Source: Discostella pseudostelligera
Lineage: Eukaryota > Bacillariophyta > Thalassiosirophyceae > Thalassiosirales > Thalassiosiraceae
DNA: 19,985 nucleotides
Reading direction: 5' to 3'
NCBI GenBank assembly: GCA_036940085.1
Contig: JALLBK010000795.1
Span: 1 to 19,985, forward strand
In this document: positions 10,216 to 18,665 of the stretch, piece by piece
Layout of the letters: each line of letters starts with the position of its first letter
Numbering within the stretch: position 1 is the stretch's first letter
Translations under genes and position numbers: made by a program
Notes under the pieces: generated by a model
Database searches by the model: none
Told to the model about the DNA's origin: nothing
Seen by the model: only the letters and a program-made list of their open reading frames with translations

Positions 10216-11190
10216 CTACCCCGACTTCCCATTAATAATATTGAAGAACTCCGCCCTAGTCTTCTGGTTCGATTCAAAGCATCCTCGTACACAGCTTGTT
10301 ACGGTCTTTGCCCCCACCTTTTGAACTCCCCTCATTACCATACAGAAATGACTACATTCGATCACTACGCCCACCCCCAATGGCTGAACCGCCTCTTCGA
10401 TGGCGTCAACAATTTGACGAGTGAGGCGTTCTTGGACTTGCAACCTTCTTGCGTATACTTCTGCGATGCGAGCAATTTTTGACAATCCAATGACTGATAA
10501 CCACACAGAACGAGATGAGTAAGCGATGATGTCAAACTAATGAAGCAATCACTGCTCCAAAGAGATGTCACAACATTGTAATTACTCACTCTTTCCATTT
10601 GGAATGTATCCCACATGAATTCTCCCCGTAAATGGCACCATATGATGCTCACACATGGAATGGATATCAATATCCTTCACAACCACAATTTCCTTATGAC
10701 TATCTTCGGTAAACACTGCATCATTGAGAACTTGTTCGGCAGTTTGTGAATAACCAGATGTCATGAACAGGAGTGCCTTGGTCCATCGTTCGGGAGTTTT
10801 GAGCAGTCCCTCACGGTTGGGGTCTTCTCCAATGCATCGTAGGATAGTTTTGCATGCCGATGTCATTAATTTGAGCTTTTCGGCCTCGGTGGTTCTCGCC
10901 TGCATGTTGCTGCTACTACCCACTGTGCCCACCTCCTGGCATCGACCCGACATCAACGACAACGACGATGTCTGTGTTTTAGTAATTGATCGTTTCCTCT
11001 TTCTAGAAAGGACCAACTGTTGACGTTCTTCCTCACATGAGGTGCAGATGCAGATGCGTCCTTGGGATAAAACACACTCGTCGGTGTCATCCATAATATT
11101 GTTGTCCACCGCATCTTCTTGGACATCATCGGTGGATAGGGATGATACCTCTGCGGCAGTTGATTGAAAGTTGTTCTCTCCGGGTGACAT
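10216..11190 (-). CDS. GTP cyclohydrolase I
   Basis: The exons are 11190-10590 and 10493-10216, with a 96-nt phase-1 intron (10494-10589), giving 292 residues. The enzyme converts GTP to 7,8-dihydroneopterin triphosphate, the first step to tetrahydrofolate and tetrahydrobiopterin. The catalytic core begins near residue 100. Zinc ligands are C180 and H183 in the CEHHMVPF motif and C251 in [12 protein letters not shown], all present. [14 protein letters not shown] (about 122-135), HVGYIPNGK and KTVTS are further signatures. The core matches the homodecameric FolE/GCH1 type, and spacing and length are normal. The first 100 residues are unlike the core: an acidic stretch, a cysteine cluster (C39, C47, C49, C52, ICICTSC) and a basic RKRKR at 63-67. 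The extension shows no clear signal or transit peptide, so a cytosolic or nuclear site is more likely than plastid. The start ATG 11190 is the first in frame after upstream stops. Confidence 0.93.
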
Positions 11191-11546
11191 GTTGGTTCCG
11201 ATAGCGATAGTTTGTAGGATTACGATAATATGGTAGAGAGAGATGTTAGTTGAAGCCTATTGAATGATGTTGTCACTGTTCTATCGATGTTGGATTAGAG
11301 ATTCCTACGCCTACGAGCTGCTCCGGCGGCAAACATCATCATCATCATGGTCACTATGCATGTACTTCGTCGAGGAGATGATATGGATGGCGGGAGGCTG
11401 CGGGAGGGATGACTGCGCGCCGACGGAAAGTCCTTTCGAACGACAGACAGACGGAAGTGCACGTAGGAATAGTCTCCGAAATGGCGCGCCGTAATCTCCC
11501 AATTCGCCAAACTGTCGCCGACTTCGTGCAGTGACACAGGTAAATC

Positions 11547-11634
11547 CACGTGTAGGAATGTAATGCCACGTGTAGCTGTTGTTGCATTGTCACTGAGCCT
11601 GTCAAAGCCACGTGGTATTCCAAATTTCCACGTG
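11547..11634. promoter_or_regulatory. Array of four CACGTG (G-box/E-box) sites
   Basis: Perfect CACGTG palindromes start at 11547, 11567, 11609 and 11629, each preceded by C (CCACGTGT twice, then CCACGTGG twice). Start-to-start distances are 20, 42 and 20 bp, close to two, four and two turns of the helix, so all sites face about the same side. CACGTG is the known core for bHLH and many bZIP factors. The array lies 357 to 444 bp upstream of the GTP cyclohydrolase I start, about 35 bp beyond the 3' end of the tRNA gene, and about 585 bp upstream of the WW gene. Which gene it serves is not known. Confidence 0.6.
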
Positions 11635-11661
11635 GAGTTCGGAAGCTTCGAGCCAAAAAGT

Positions 11662-11666
11662 AAAAA
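11662..11666 (-). terminator. RNA polymerase III terminator of the tRNA-Asn gene
   Basis: Read on the minus strand, a run of five T follows the tRNA 3' end after two bases, and a second T5 run is at 11659-11655. Short T runs are the standard Pol III stop signal. Confidence 0.7.
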
Positions 11667-11668
11667 GC

Positions 11669-11740
11669 TCTCCGAGTGGGGATCGAACCCACGACTTCAA
11701 GATTAACAGTCTCGCGCTCTGCCGACTGAGCTATCAGAGA
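11669..11740 (-). tRNA. tRNA-Asn(GUU)
   Basis: The minus strand folds into a complete 72-nt cloverleaf without intron. The acceptor stem TCTCTGA/TCGGAGA has seven pairs including one G-T; the D arm is GCTC-AGTCGGCA-GAGC; the anticodon arm is CGAGA-CTGTTAA-TCTTG with anticodon GTT; the variable loop has five bases; and the T arm is GTGGG-TTCGATC-CCCAC. The internal A box (TAGCTCAGTCGG) and B box (GGTTCGATCCC) are canonical. CCA is not encoded, as expected for a eukaryotic nuclear gene. Anticodon GUU reads AAC and AAU. Confidence 0.97.
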
Positions 11741-12217
11741 AGCTGCAATTTGCATGACAATTCTAATTGTCTTGATAGAAGGTTCGTGGGCAACCAAATG
11801 GCGGGAAATTAACTAATTCCTACGCACATATCTTGATTGGCGACGCAAGAGAGAATCTCGATTCTTCAGCGTCCAGCTGCGCCAAACCAACGACGACAAC
11901 AATGTTGTGTGTGTCTCGCCAAAGTTTCGGACGATGGGGATGCCGCCGACGGAGAGCCTCCGATATCTACCGATAGCCTCCGATAGAGAAATGCTGTAGA
12001 TAGTATGATACCATAGGCGCCGCCGAACACTGTAGACCAAACTCCCCACGATAGCCGCTGATCTTTGCTGTGAAGCTGCTGGAAGACAGTCATCGATCGC
12101 CGCTGATCGCTGCTGATACCGACGACAGAAACCGCCGATCTCTGATCTTCGCTGCAGACGGCATCACATCGGCCATTGACATCATTACCATAACAATAAC
12201 AGCATCAACGAAATAAA

Positions 12218-15063
12218 ATGTCAATGTTCATCAATAAAAACGGTGGACTACGAGATGGCTTTGGTGGTAGTGGCAGCGACAGCGGTGGTGTCGGCAGTGC
12301 CAAGCGCATGCTGTACTCCATTCTCGAAACCTCCGGCTTCGTTTGCGGCTCTCTCAAAGACACTGTTCAGGAACAGCTAGCCGACAAGGATATGGAATGG
12401 GTAGAGAGTGAAATTCAAAATATTAAGAAGAAGATTGGACCTACGTTGGAGAAACCAAAGGAGCAGTTGTTGAATCTAGCAGATAAGGCATGTCGAGTGG
12501 GTGGGGGTGCTGGTGGTAATGATATGGGGACATTGTCTCCATTGGCTACCAGTAAGGTGGTAGGAGAAGAGGAAGATAGCTTTGCCTTTGACGATCACAC
12601 CCTCGACGGGACAGTCACCACCACAGAAGATCGAACATTAACTATCTCCACGGAAGGTTTGGACGAAGATGAAACTACCATGGCATCGACATTAATGACA
12701 GATGAAACCCCACCGAAACGCAAGAGTCGATTTGCCCAAGTGGTCGATGAGACACGGAAGCGGGAGAAGGCTGCGGCGGATGCAGCTGCCGCACAGATTG
12801 CTGCGGGGGGTGGTACCGTAGTGATTGGTCTATGTCTCTCTCGGAACAATTCAGCGTTGGGTCATCCGAATACTGTCACTCGACAGACGGCGTTTGATTT
12901 TAATGAGTTGCAGGATAGAGACTACAAATACGTGAGCTCGACCGATGAGAGTGGATGGTTAGCTGGGGGAGGAGAACGAGGTGATCCATTTTTGCAACCT
13001 GGTGCACCTAAGGATCACATGGATCAGCACCACACCAACAAGTCGGTATTTTCCTCGAAGAGTGATTCATCGGAGGAGATAAAGTTCAAGACCTTTGGGT
13101 CAGGTCACAAAATTGCTGCACCCGATCGAGTTCATATTCCCATCATACAAATCAATGCTGCCAGTTCTGCAGTCATTGAAGAGATTATTTCAGCCTTGGC
13201 TAGGGGAGAAATTTTCATTCCGGAGGTGTCCATTTTGCCAGAATCGCTCAGTGTGAACACTACTAGCCCTCCTGATCTTGTGGTGCGTTTTGGATGTGAG
13301 AAGAATGACGATATCCCTCCCGAAGAATGGCCGAATTGGTGTTTGGAGTTCCTACACAATCAACTGTACGATTACTTTGCCCCAATGAATGCACACTGGG
13401 CGAAACGACCATTCCAAATCACGTTAGCGCGCAAGGTTCGATGGATGACGGTGAAGCATATGAACAAATACTTTGCCCGATCGGAGCAGGTAATTAATTC
13501 TTGGCGAGAGAAGGGACCGCAATATCTCCAACCTCCCTATTCGGATGATACCTCTCGTGGTGTGATATTGGAGGAAATCACCAAGCCGCATGGGATATAT
13601 CTCCTCCAGAATGGTGTGCCGACGAATTACTTTGCGCCCAATTTCCATCCTCCGTACTCGACAAAGATGAACCGAAGTCTTATCCGGAATGTCATTAACA
13701 AGAGTTGGGATACAAAGCGCAGAGATTGGCTGTCGGAGCCATTGCCGCAGATGCGTGGACCGGCCGCCATAATAAGTTCGGTGATGGGATGTACGAATCT
13801 AGGTCAATCACTGAGTCCGGTGGAGAAGGAGACAGCGGCGAGTAATCTTGGTGCATTCCATATGAGGCCAGACTTTGACTTAGTGGAGGCGAGTGGCAGG
13901 GAAATGAACCGTATGCCAGAGAGCAGTGCGAAGGATCAGGTGGATGTTCGAGGGAAGGACGAGAGGAAGAGTCATGATGCCCCTCGCAGTGACAACCAGC
14001 AGCAGCATGTTGTTTCACAGCGTCGTAGCGCCGAGGAAAGGGAACGGGAGCAATTTATGAATCCGGTGACATCAGTACTACACGTGGAGGATTCGTTCGT
14101 GAACAGTGCACAGTCTATGGACATGATGCGAGACACTCTCAATGATCCCATTTATGAAAATCGCACCAATTCGGGTAGCATGGGAAGTCCAGTGAGGAGC
14201 AATCAATGGTCCGCTGAATTCTCCCCAGATCGATCCTCAAATGATGACAACGACAACCATAAATTCTTCCTTGGTGACCCATTAGGAAGGACTTCGTTTT
14301 GTTCATCCAAAGACGCTTCATGTACAGACGTTAGCCAGGCCGACAGTGAGAAGGATATGGGTAATGAACAGTGGCATCAGCCAACTACGAACCATTTCGT
14401 CGAACAATTGAAATTGGATGATCGAAGGGCCGAGCAATTTGCAAAAACAAAGGTACGTGTCGTCCTACATTACAATTTGTTAACATCATCGTTCTCTTAT
14501 CATGGTGATTGTACCCTTTTCCGGATAATCGGTTTTAGACAAAGAGGAGAGAGTTGAGAGATCGAAGGCAAGATGACAATGTAGAACGAATAAATACCAT
14601 GATGAAGACTATACCATCACATTCAAGGCGAAGTTACGTGCCCAGTCCACAGATGTCGCCATCATGCGAAAGCATGGCCTACTCTCTGGATTCACAAAAT
14701 CAAAATCGACCTCCTCCTGTTGCTCATGCTCATACCAATGATGGTGCAGGATCTGTGATGACAGCGGCGACTGACAACCAGAGCCTACTCAGTTATGTCA
14801 CAAGGTCAACTATGGCGCCGTCGAGATTTCAAGAACCAGATTATGAACACATTGCCCAAAACAACAACAACATGATGAAGACTGAAGAGAAAGACGATAT
14901 CTCTTTATCGCTGCTTGAGACCGATAGTTTTTTACCAAGTGATGAAGAACTCAATGCAATAGGCTGGGCAAAGGCATTGGACGAGAACAGTGGAAGTTAC
15001 TACTACTTCACACTAGATCGAACAAAAACGGTATGGGAAAATCCATTGGCAGCATCCCCGTAA
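12218..15063 (+). CDS. WW-domain protein of unknown function
   Basis: The exons are 12218-14452 and 14539-15063, with an 86-nt phase-0 intron, giving 919 residues. The ATG at 12218 follows an A-rich leader. I do not recognise the protein as a whole. Residues about 27-92 are helical and charged (EWVESEIQNIKKKIG). A folded-looking block spans about 300-530, rich in aromatic and conserved-type residues (PEEWPNWCLEFLHNQLYDYF, then PFQITLARKVRW, then NYFAPNFHPPYS). The remainder to about 860 is polar and probably disordered, with two RSxxERE-like charged clusters. The C terminus is a WW domain with W888, the YYY at 899-901, W911 and P914, which bind proline-rich ligands in known WW proteins. This suggests a scaffold or adaptor, but no pathway can be assigned. 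A possible in-frame 69-nt intron lies at 12818-12886. The central block could be a divergent copy of a known domain I cannot identify by eye. Confidence 0.8.
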
Positions 15064-15702
15064 TTATCCACTTCTTCTGCTTTCGACAGGATGTGATACA
15101 TTGTACAGCATAGCCTCTCAAATAATTGGCTACCTTAATAAGCTGCATGTTTGTTTGGTTCCTTCACATCGACACTACATCAAAATATGAGTGAGCATGG
15201 ACAGTGTATAAATAACGATTAATAAGAGATCTCACTATTCAAAGTGTCCAACACTCATTCTTTGCCAATTCTTAATTTCAATTCTTTCAGTGTCCAATAT
15301 CCTGCATCTCGATCGGTGCTGCATGCCTTCGTTGCAGCTCCAAGTTCCAGGTGGCAAATCGAGGTCTCGCTGTCCGCCTGGAAGACTGGCATTCCACCCA
15401 ACGCCATATTTGAGAAAGAAAGTTGAGAAAAGAGACTTTTCGAATTTATTTTGTACTGATTCCTATAGTGAAGCGGAAATATGAACTTCATCTACACGGA
15501 GAACCCTCCGAAAAAGGACTTCCTTCCTACACCGACCACCCAACAACACCGACACCGACCACCACCAACTCATAACAACCATTCACCATTCACCATTTCA
15601 ACTCCTGCTCCAACACCACAGCAACCATAACCAAACAATATCAATATCCGATAAGATAGCCATTGGCAATTGGCAATAACAATCGGGAACAATTCTATAC
15701 AC
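15064..15702. other. Intergenic region and CA-rich leader upstream of the WD40 gene
   Basis: The 639-bp gap lies between two plus-strand genes. A TATAAATA at 15207-15214 is a possible core-promoter element, although it is about 490 bp from the ATG, so the leader would be long. From 15481 to 15630 the plus strand is C/A-rich with no GT dinucleotide at all and includes an upstream ORF (listed separately). The frames between 15244 and 15491 on both strands show no recognisable protein. Confidence 0.5.
15481..15630 (+). other. Upstream ORF in the WD40 gene leader
   Basis: ATG 15481 opens a 49-codon frame ending TAA at 15628-15630, 72 bp before the WD40 ATG. Its peptide is dominated by Pro, Thr, His and Gln (FLPTPTTQQHRHRPPPTHNN), which simply mirrors the CA-rich base composition. 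With no GT inside it, it cannot be a spliced N-terminal exon of the WD40 protein. It may act as a translational uORF if the transcript begins upstream. Confidence 0.35.
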
Positions 15703-18558
15703 ATGAGTTGTGCAGGCGAATCCATATCACCAAAAACCTCGCAATGTGATGACATAGCTGCTTCCATTTTATCAGAGGCGGAACGCATGGCCCAAGAAGA
15801 ATCAAAGTCAACCTCTGAAATATTAAAGCTCGCGGGTTGCAATCTTCGAATAGGCACTGCATCCGTGATTCCTCAACTAAGATCCTTGTCGCCGATCTCA
15901 CCCTTTTCATCACCGAAAGAATGCGACTTTCTTCGCGATCGAATAAGTGTCACATCTTTCCCAGTCTTAGTAAACAAGTCGTTGTCTACGTTGGTATCAT
16001 ACACTCCCTCATCACCATATTCGAATGTAATCATTGACGATAACGTCCGATTACCCGGAAGGCTTGGTTCGATGTCATCTGCGGAGGCATGTACGAGCTC
16101 TCTCGTACTCAGCAAACTTGATGGCTTAGATCGAGTTGCCTCACAGAGTAGCAGTGTACAGAACGATGGGAGTATGGATTCGAGTGACGAAATAGCTAAT
16201 ATGGTTGCAAAATCAAGCTCGGCTGTATCAGTCGCTATGGAAAAGGCGCATGCACATGCAAACAGAATCAAGACGAATAAATTGAGAAGGAAACATCATA
16301 GGTCTTCTGGCGCCACCATGAGCTCGCACTTATCAATAGTTACGGCTGATTCTAGGTTGAGTATTTTGGCACGAAGTCAATCAATAATTGCTCAATTACC
16401 ATCGGCGGTGGTAACCGGAGTGATGCCACTCTGGGTTCAACGAAAGATAGCCGCAGAGAGGGGGAGCAGTCGCATGGAGACTTTTGGTAACGACCAAGAT
16501 TCGAGTGCATATTTCGGCCAATACGAGTTACATTCATCCGAGACAGTAATCACGCATCACTTAAATAGAGGAAATTGGACGTGGAAGACTGAATGGAGTC
16601 CTGATGGGAACTACCTGGCCATGGCAACAGAGAATCATGGTCTTGCTGTTGTCGACGCTAGACCTTGCTCACCGGTATGGAAAGTGGTTAACGACAACCG
16701 CAATGGAAAAGTCAAGAATGATACTACACAGTCTATCCGCGCTATTGCTTGGGGTGGGTCCTATATTGCCTTGGGAGGTACCGGGGATGCGGTTTCAATA
16801 GTTGAACCCTGCATGTCATCTGTTGATGGAACCATTCAAAGCTCTTTCGAAATAGTCCATGTCATAACTGACACAGGATTCGTTGGTGCTCTCTGCTGGC
16901 TAAAGAGCTCCAACATGCTTGCCATTGGCAACAGAGATGATCAATGTCTTATTGCAGATGTCCGCCGCGGACTAGATGGAGCAATCACAAGTACTATTTT
17001 GCACACAATAGAACGATCCGATTGGGTTTCGGCTCTACAATTCAGCCATGGTGGGACAAAGCTCGCAATCGGTGATCGTTCAGGCCTGCTGTCAATTTAT
17101 TTTTTTGTTATCATACGCCATGGCGAGGCACCGGCGCTGTCCCCACTGAAGGATATTCCATTAGGAGACAGTATTTTGGATATTCAGTGGTCCCCGGATG
17201 GCAAATTGATATATTCTGGTGGAGAGGACTACGCAATAACAATCATCGATACAGTAAAGTATACTGTTCAGAGAAAGATAGGAAGAGATCGATGGGTCAG
17301 CTTCTTGGCTCCTTCACGTGGAGGAACGCACCTGGCGGCAGGAGGAGGATCGCATCAAGTATCATTGTTTGATGTCAATATGTCATGGGGAGAGGTCACA
17401 TCGCTTCGAGTGAATGGTGGAATTCCCCTTCATGCGACGTGGCACCCAACTGACGAATACGTGGCTGTTTGTGGTCAATTCAACGATGTCGTGGTCTACG
17501 AATCATCGCATCGAAGATTGTTGAAAGGAAAATGCTTTCGATCAAAGTCGTCTATACTTGCAGTTCAATTCTCACCGGATGGAAAATTGTTAGCAGTTGG
17601 CAATGAGCAAGGGTTAGTCACATTCTTTGATGTATCGACTTCAGAATTTGTAACTCTCTACGAAACTGTGGTTGGTATCGGAAGCGAAATGAATATTGAA
17701 TGGAGCCCCGACGGAAACAATATTGCGATTGCCTGTGGTAGATCATTTGTCCTTCTTGACACTTTATACCGTGGCAAGGAGGGAATACACCCACTGAGCA
17801 ATGCTAGGTTTCTAGTCAGGAAGATACTGCACAGTGGTACGAGCTTCACCACGTTGGCGTTCAGCCCGAATAGCCAGTTTTTGGCGGTATCCTCTGACCA
17901 GATGACAGTGTTGGATCTTGAAAATGGATGTTCCTGTGTACGAGTGCTGCATGAAAGCAATGCACTCTCGTGTGCGTGGTCCGAAGACAGCTCGGTCTTT
18001 GCTACTGTTTGTGGAAGGTCTGCATTGTCCATATACGACGTAACTTCAACCTCCCCTGAGAATTGGAAGCAACTATTGACAATCTCCTTCAAGTTGGCTA
18101 TAAACTCACTTTGTTGGGGTCCATCAGTGACAAAGGGACTGTACTACCTTGCATTTGGAGGTGAAAATGAGACCATGGCCGTCTTAGAGATTCGAAGCCA
18201 TGAGAAAATATGGGAAACTGTCATTCAAGTTCCATGTCACTCGAAAATCAGTGTCCTTCGCTGGCATTCCAACGGCATGCTTTGCATTGGTAATGAGGAT
18301 GGAACTGTTTCGACGATAGATCTCTTCTATCTCAAATCGGGAAAGACAGTCTGTGAAATGAGCTACAACTGGCAGCGACAGGGTATCATTAGCACTACAA
18401 AGTTGACACGAAATTTTGGAAGGAATTCAATTACATCATTATGCTGGCTTCCAAATAGCTCGCAGACAGACAAAATACATCTTGCAATTGGCGGATCAGA
18501 TGGAATATTTGAAATAGTTGACTTTTCAGACCAATCAGACAATGTAGTGTCAAATTAA
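15703..18558 (+). CDS. Large WD40-repeat protein, probably two beta-propellers
   Basis: A single open frame gives 951 residues from ATG 15703. The frame extends upstream to a TTG at 15670, which is not a credible start. Residues 1 to about 285 are polar and probably disordered, with a basic patch KLRRKHHR. From about 290 to the end I count about 14 WD40-like units, marked by the strand b/c signature (W/F-SPDG-like). These signatures begin near 16594, 16746, 16892, 17041, 17188, 17309, 17440, 17570, 17701, 17862, 17980, 18115, 18262 and 18445. Mean unit length is about 47 residues, so 14 units fit two seven-bladed propellers. Repeats typically end IYDV/FFDV/VVDA rather than strict WD. Such proteins are scaffolds without catalytic activity. 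No family or pathway is assigned, and no intron is needed. Confidence 0.85.
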   Translation: MSCAGESISPKTSQCDDIAASILSEAERMAQEESKSTSEILKLAGCNLRIGTASVIPQLRSLSPISPFSSPKECDFLRDRISVTSFPVLVNKSLSTLVSYTPSSPYSNVIIDDNVRLPGRLGSMSSAEACTSSLVLSKLDGLDRVASQSSSVQNDGSMDSSDEIANMVAKSSSAVSVAMEKAHAHANRIKTNKLRRKHHRSSGATMSSHLSIVTADSRLSILARSQSIIAQLPSAVVTGVMPLWVQRKIAAERGSSRMETFGNDQDSSAYFGQYELHSSETVITHHLNRGNWTWKTEWSPDGNYLAMATENHGLAVVDARPCSPVWKVVNDNRNGKVKNDTTQSIRAIAWGGSYIALGGTGDAVSIVEPCMSSVDGTIQSSFEIVHVITDTGFVGALCWLKSSNMLAIGNRDDQCLIADVRRGLDGAITSTILHTIERSDWVSALQFSHGGTKLAIGDRSGLLSIYFFVIIRHGEAPALSPLKDIPLGDSILDIQWSPDGKLIYSGGEDYAITIIDTVKYTVQRKIGRDRWVSFLAPSRGGTHLAAGGGSHQVSLFDVNMSWGEVTSLRVNGGIPLHATWHPTDEYVAVCGQFNDVVVYESSHRRLLKGKCFRSKSSILAVQFSPDGKLLAVGNEQGLVTFFDVSTSEFVTLYETVVGIGSEMNIEWSPDGNNIAIACGRSFVLLDTLYRGKEGIHPLSNARFLVRKILHSGTSFTTLAFSPNSQFLAVSSDQMTVLDLENGCSCVRVLHESNALSCAWSEDSSVFATVCGRSALSIYDVTSTSPENWKQLLTISFKLAINSLCWGPSVTKGLYYLAFGGENETMAVLEIRSHEKIWETVIQVPCHSKISVLRWHSNGMLCIGNEDGTVSTIDLFYLKSGKTVCEMSYNWQRQGIISTTKLTRNFGRNSITSLCWLPNSSQTDKIHLAIGGSDGIFEIVDFSDQSDNVVSN

Positions 18559-18665
18559 TTGCAGTTGCAGCAGCAATTGTGGTAGACTGACCGCACACAT
18601 AACCAAGAGGAAAGAAGTCATGCTGGACATCATTGAACATGATACGAATAGGGTTTGCTATCTTC
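18559..18665. other. Tail-to-tail gap between the WD40 gene and SNF8
   Basis: Only 107 bp separate the convergent stop codons, so the 3' UTRs of the two genes probably overlap. A GCAGTTGCAGCAGCAATTG run occurs at 18561-18579. No gene is seen. Confidence 0.5.

Larger units (their letters stand above)
11191..12217. other. 1-kb intergenic region: promoters of GTP cyclohydrolase I and the WW gene, plus a tRNA
   Basis: This is the longest gap in the window. It contains, in order, a short CAT repeat (about 11335-11350), an 8-bp palindrome GGCGCGCC near 11481, the four-box CACGTG array (11547-11634), the tRNA-Asn gene (11669-11740), an E2F-like site on the minus strand (GGCGGGAAA, 11800-11808), and a degenerate CCGCTGATC/CTCCGATA repeat tract (about 11945-12150) just upstream of the WW gene. 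Minus-strand frames across it show no recognisable protein. Confidence 0.6.

Noticed and set aside
10130..10482. Plus-strand frames opposite GTP cyclohydrolase I exon 2
   Set aside because: They are antisense shadows of a well-conserved coding exon.
11354..11812. Frames on both strands crossing the tRNA-Asn gene
   Set aside because: They translate the tRNA and its flanks; the cloverleaf is unambiguous.
15244..15491. Overlapping frames on both strands between the WW and WD40 genes
   Set aside because: No motif, no paired start and splice logic, and similar length on both strands. Consistent with chance ORFs in intergenic DNA, though an unspliced small gene cannot be excluded.
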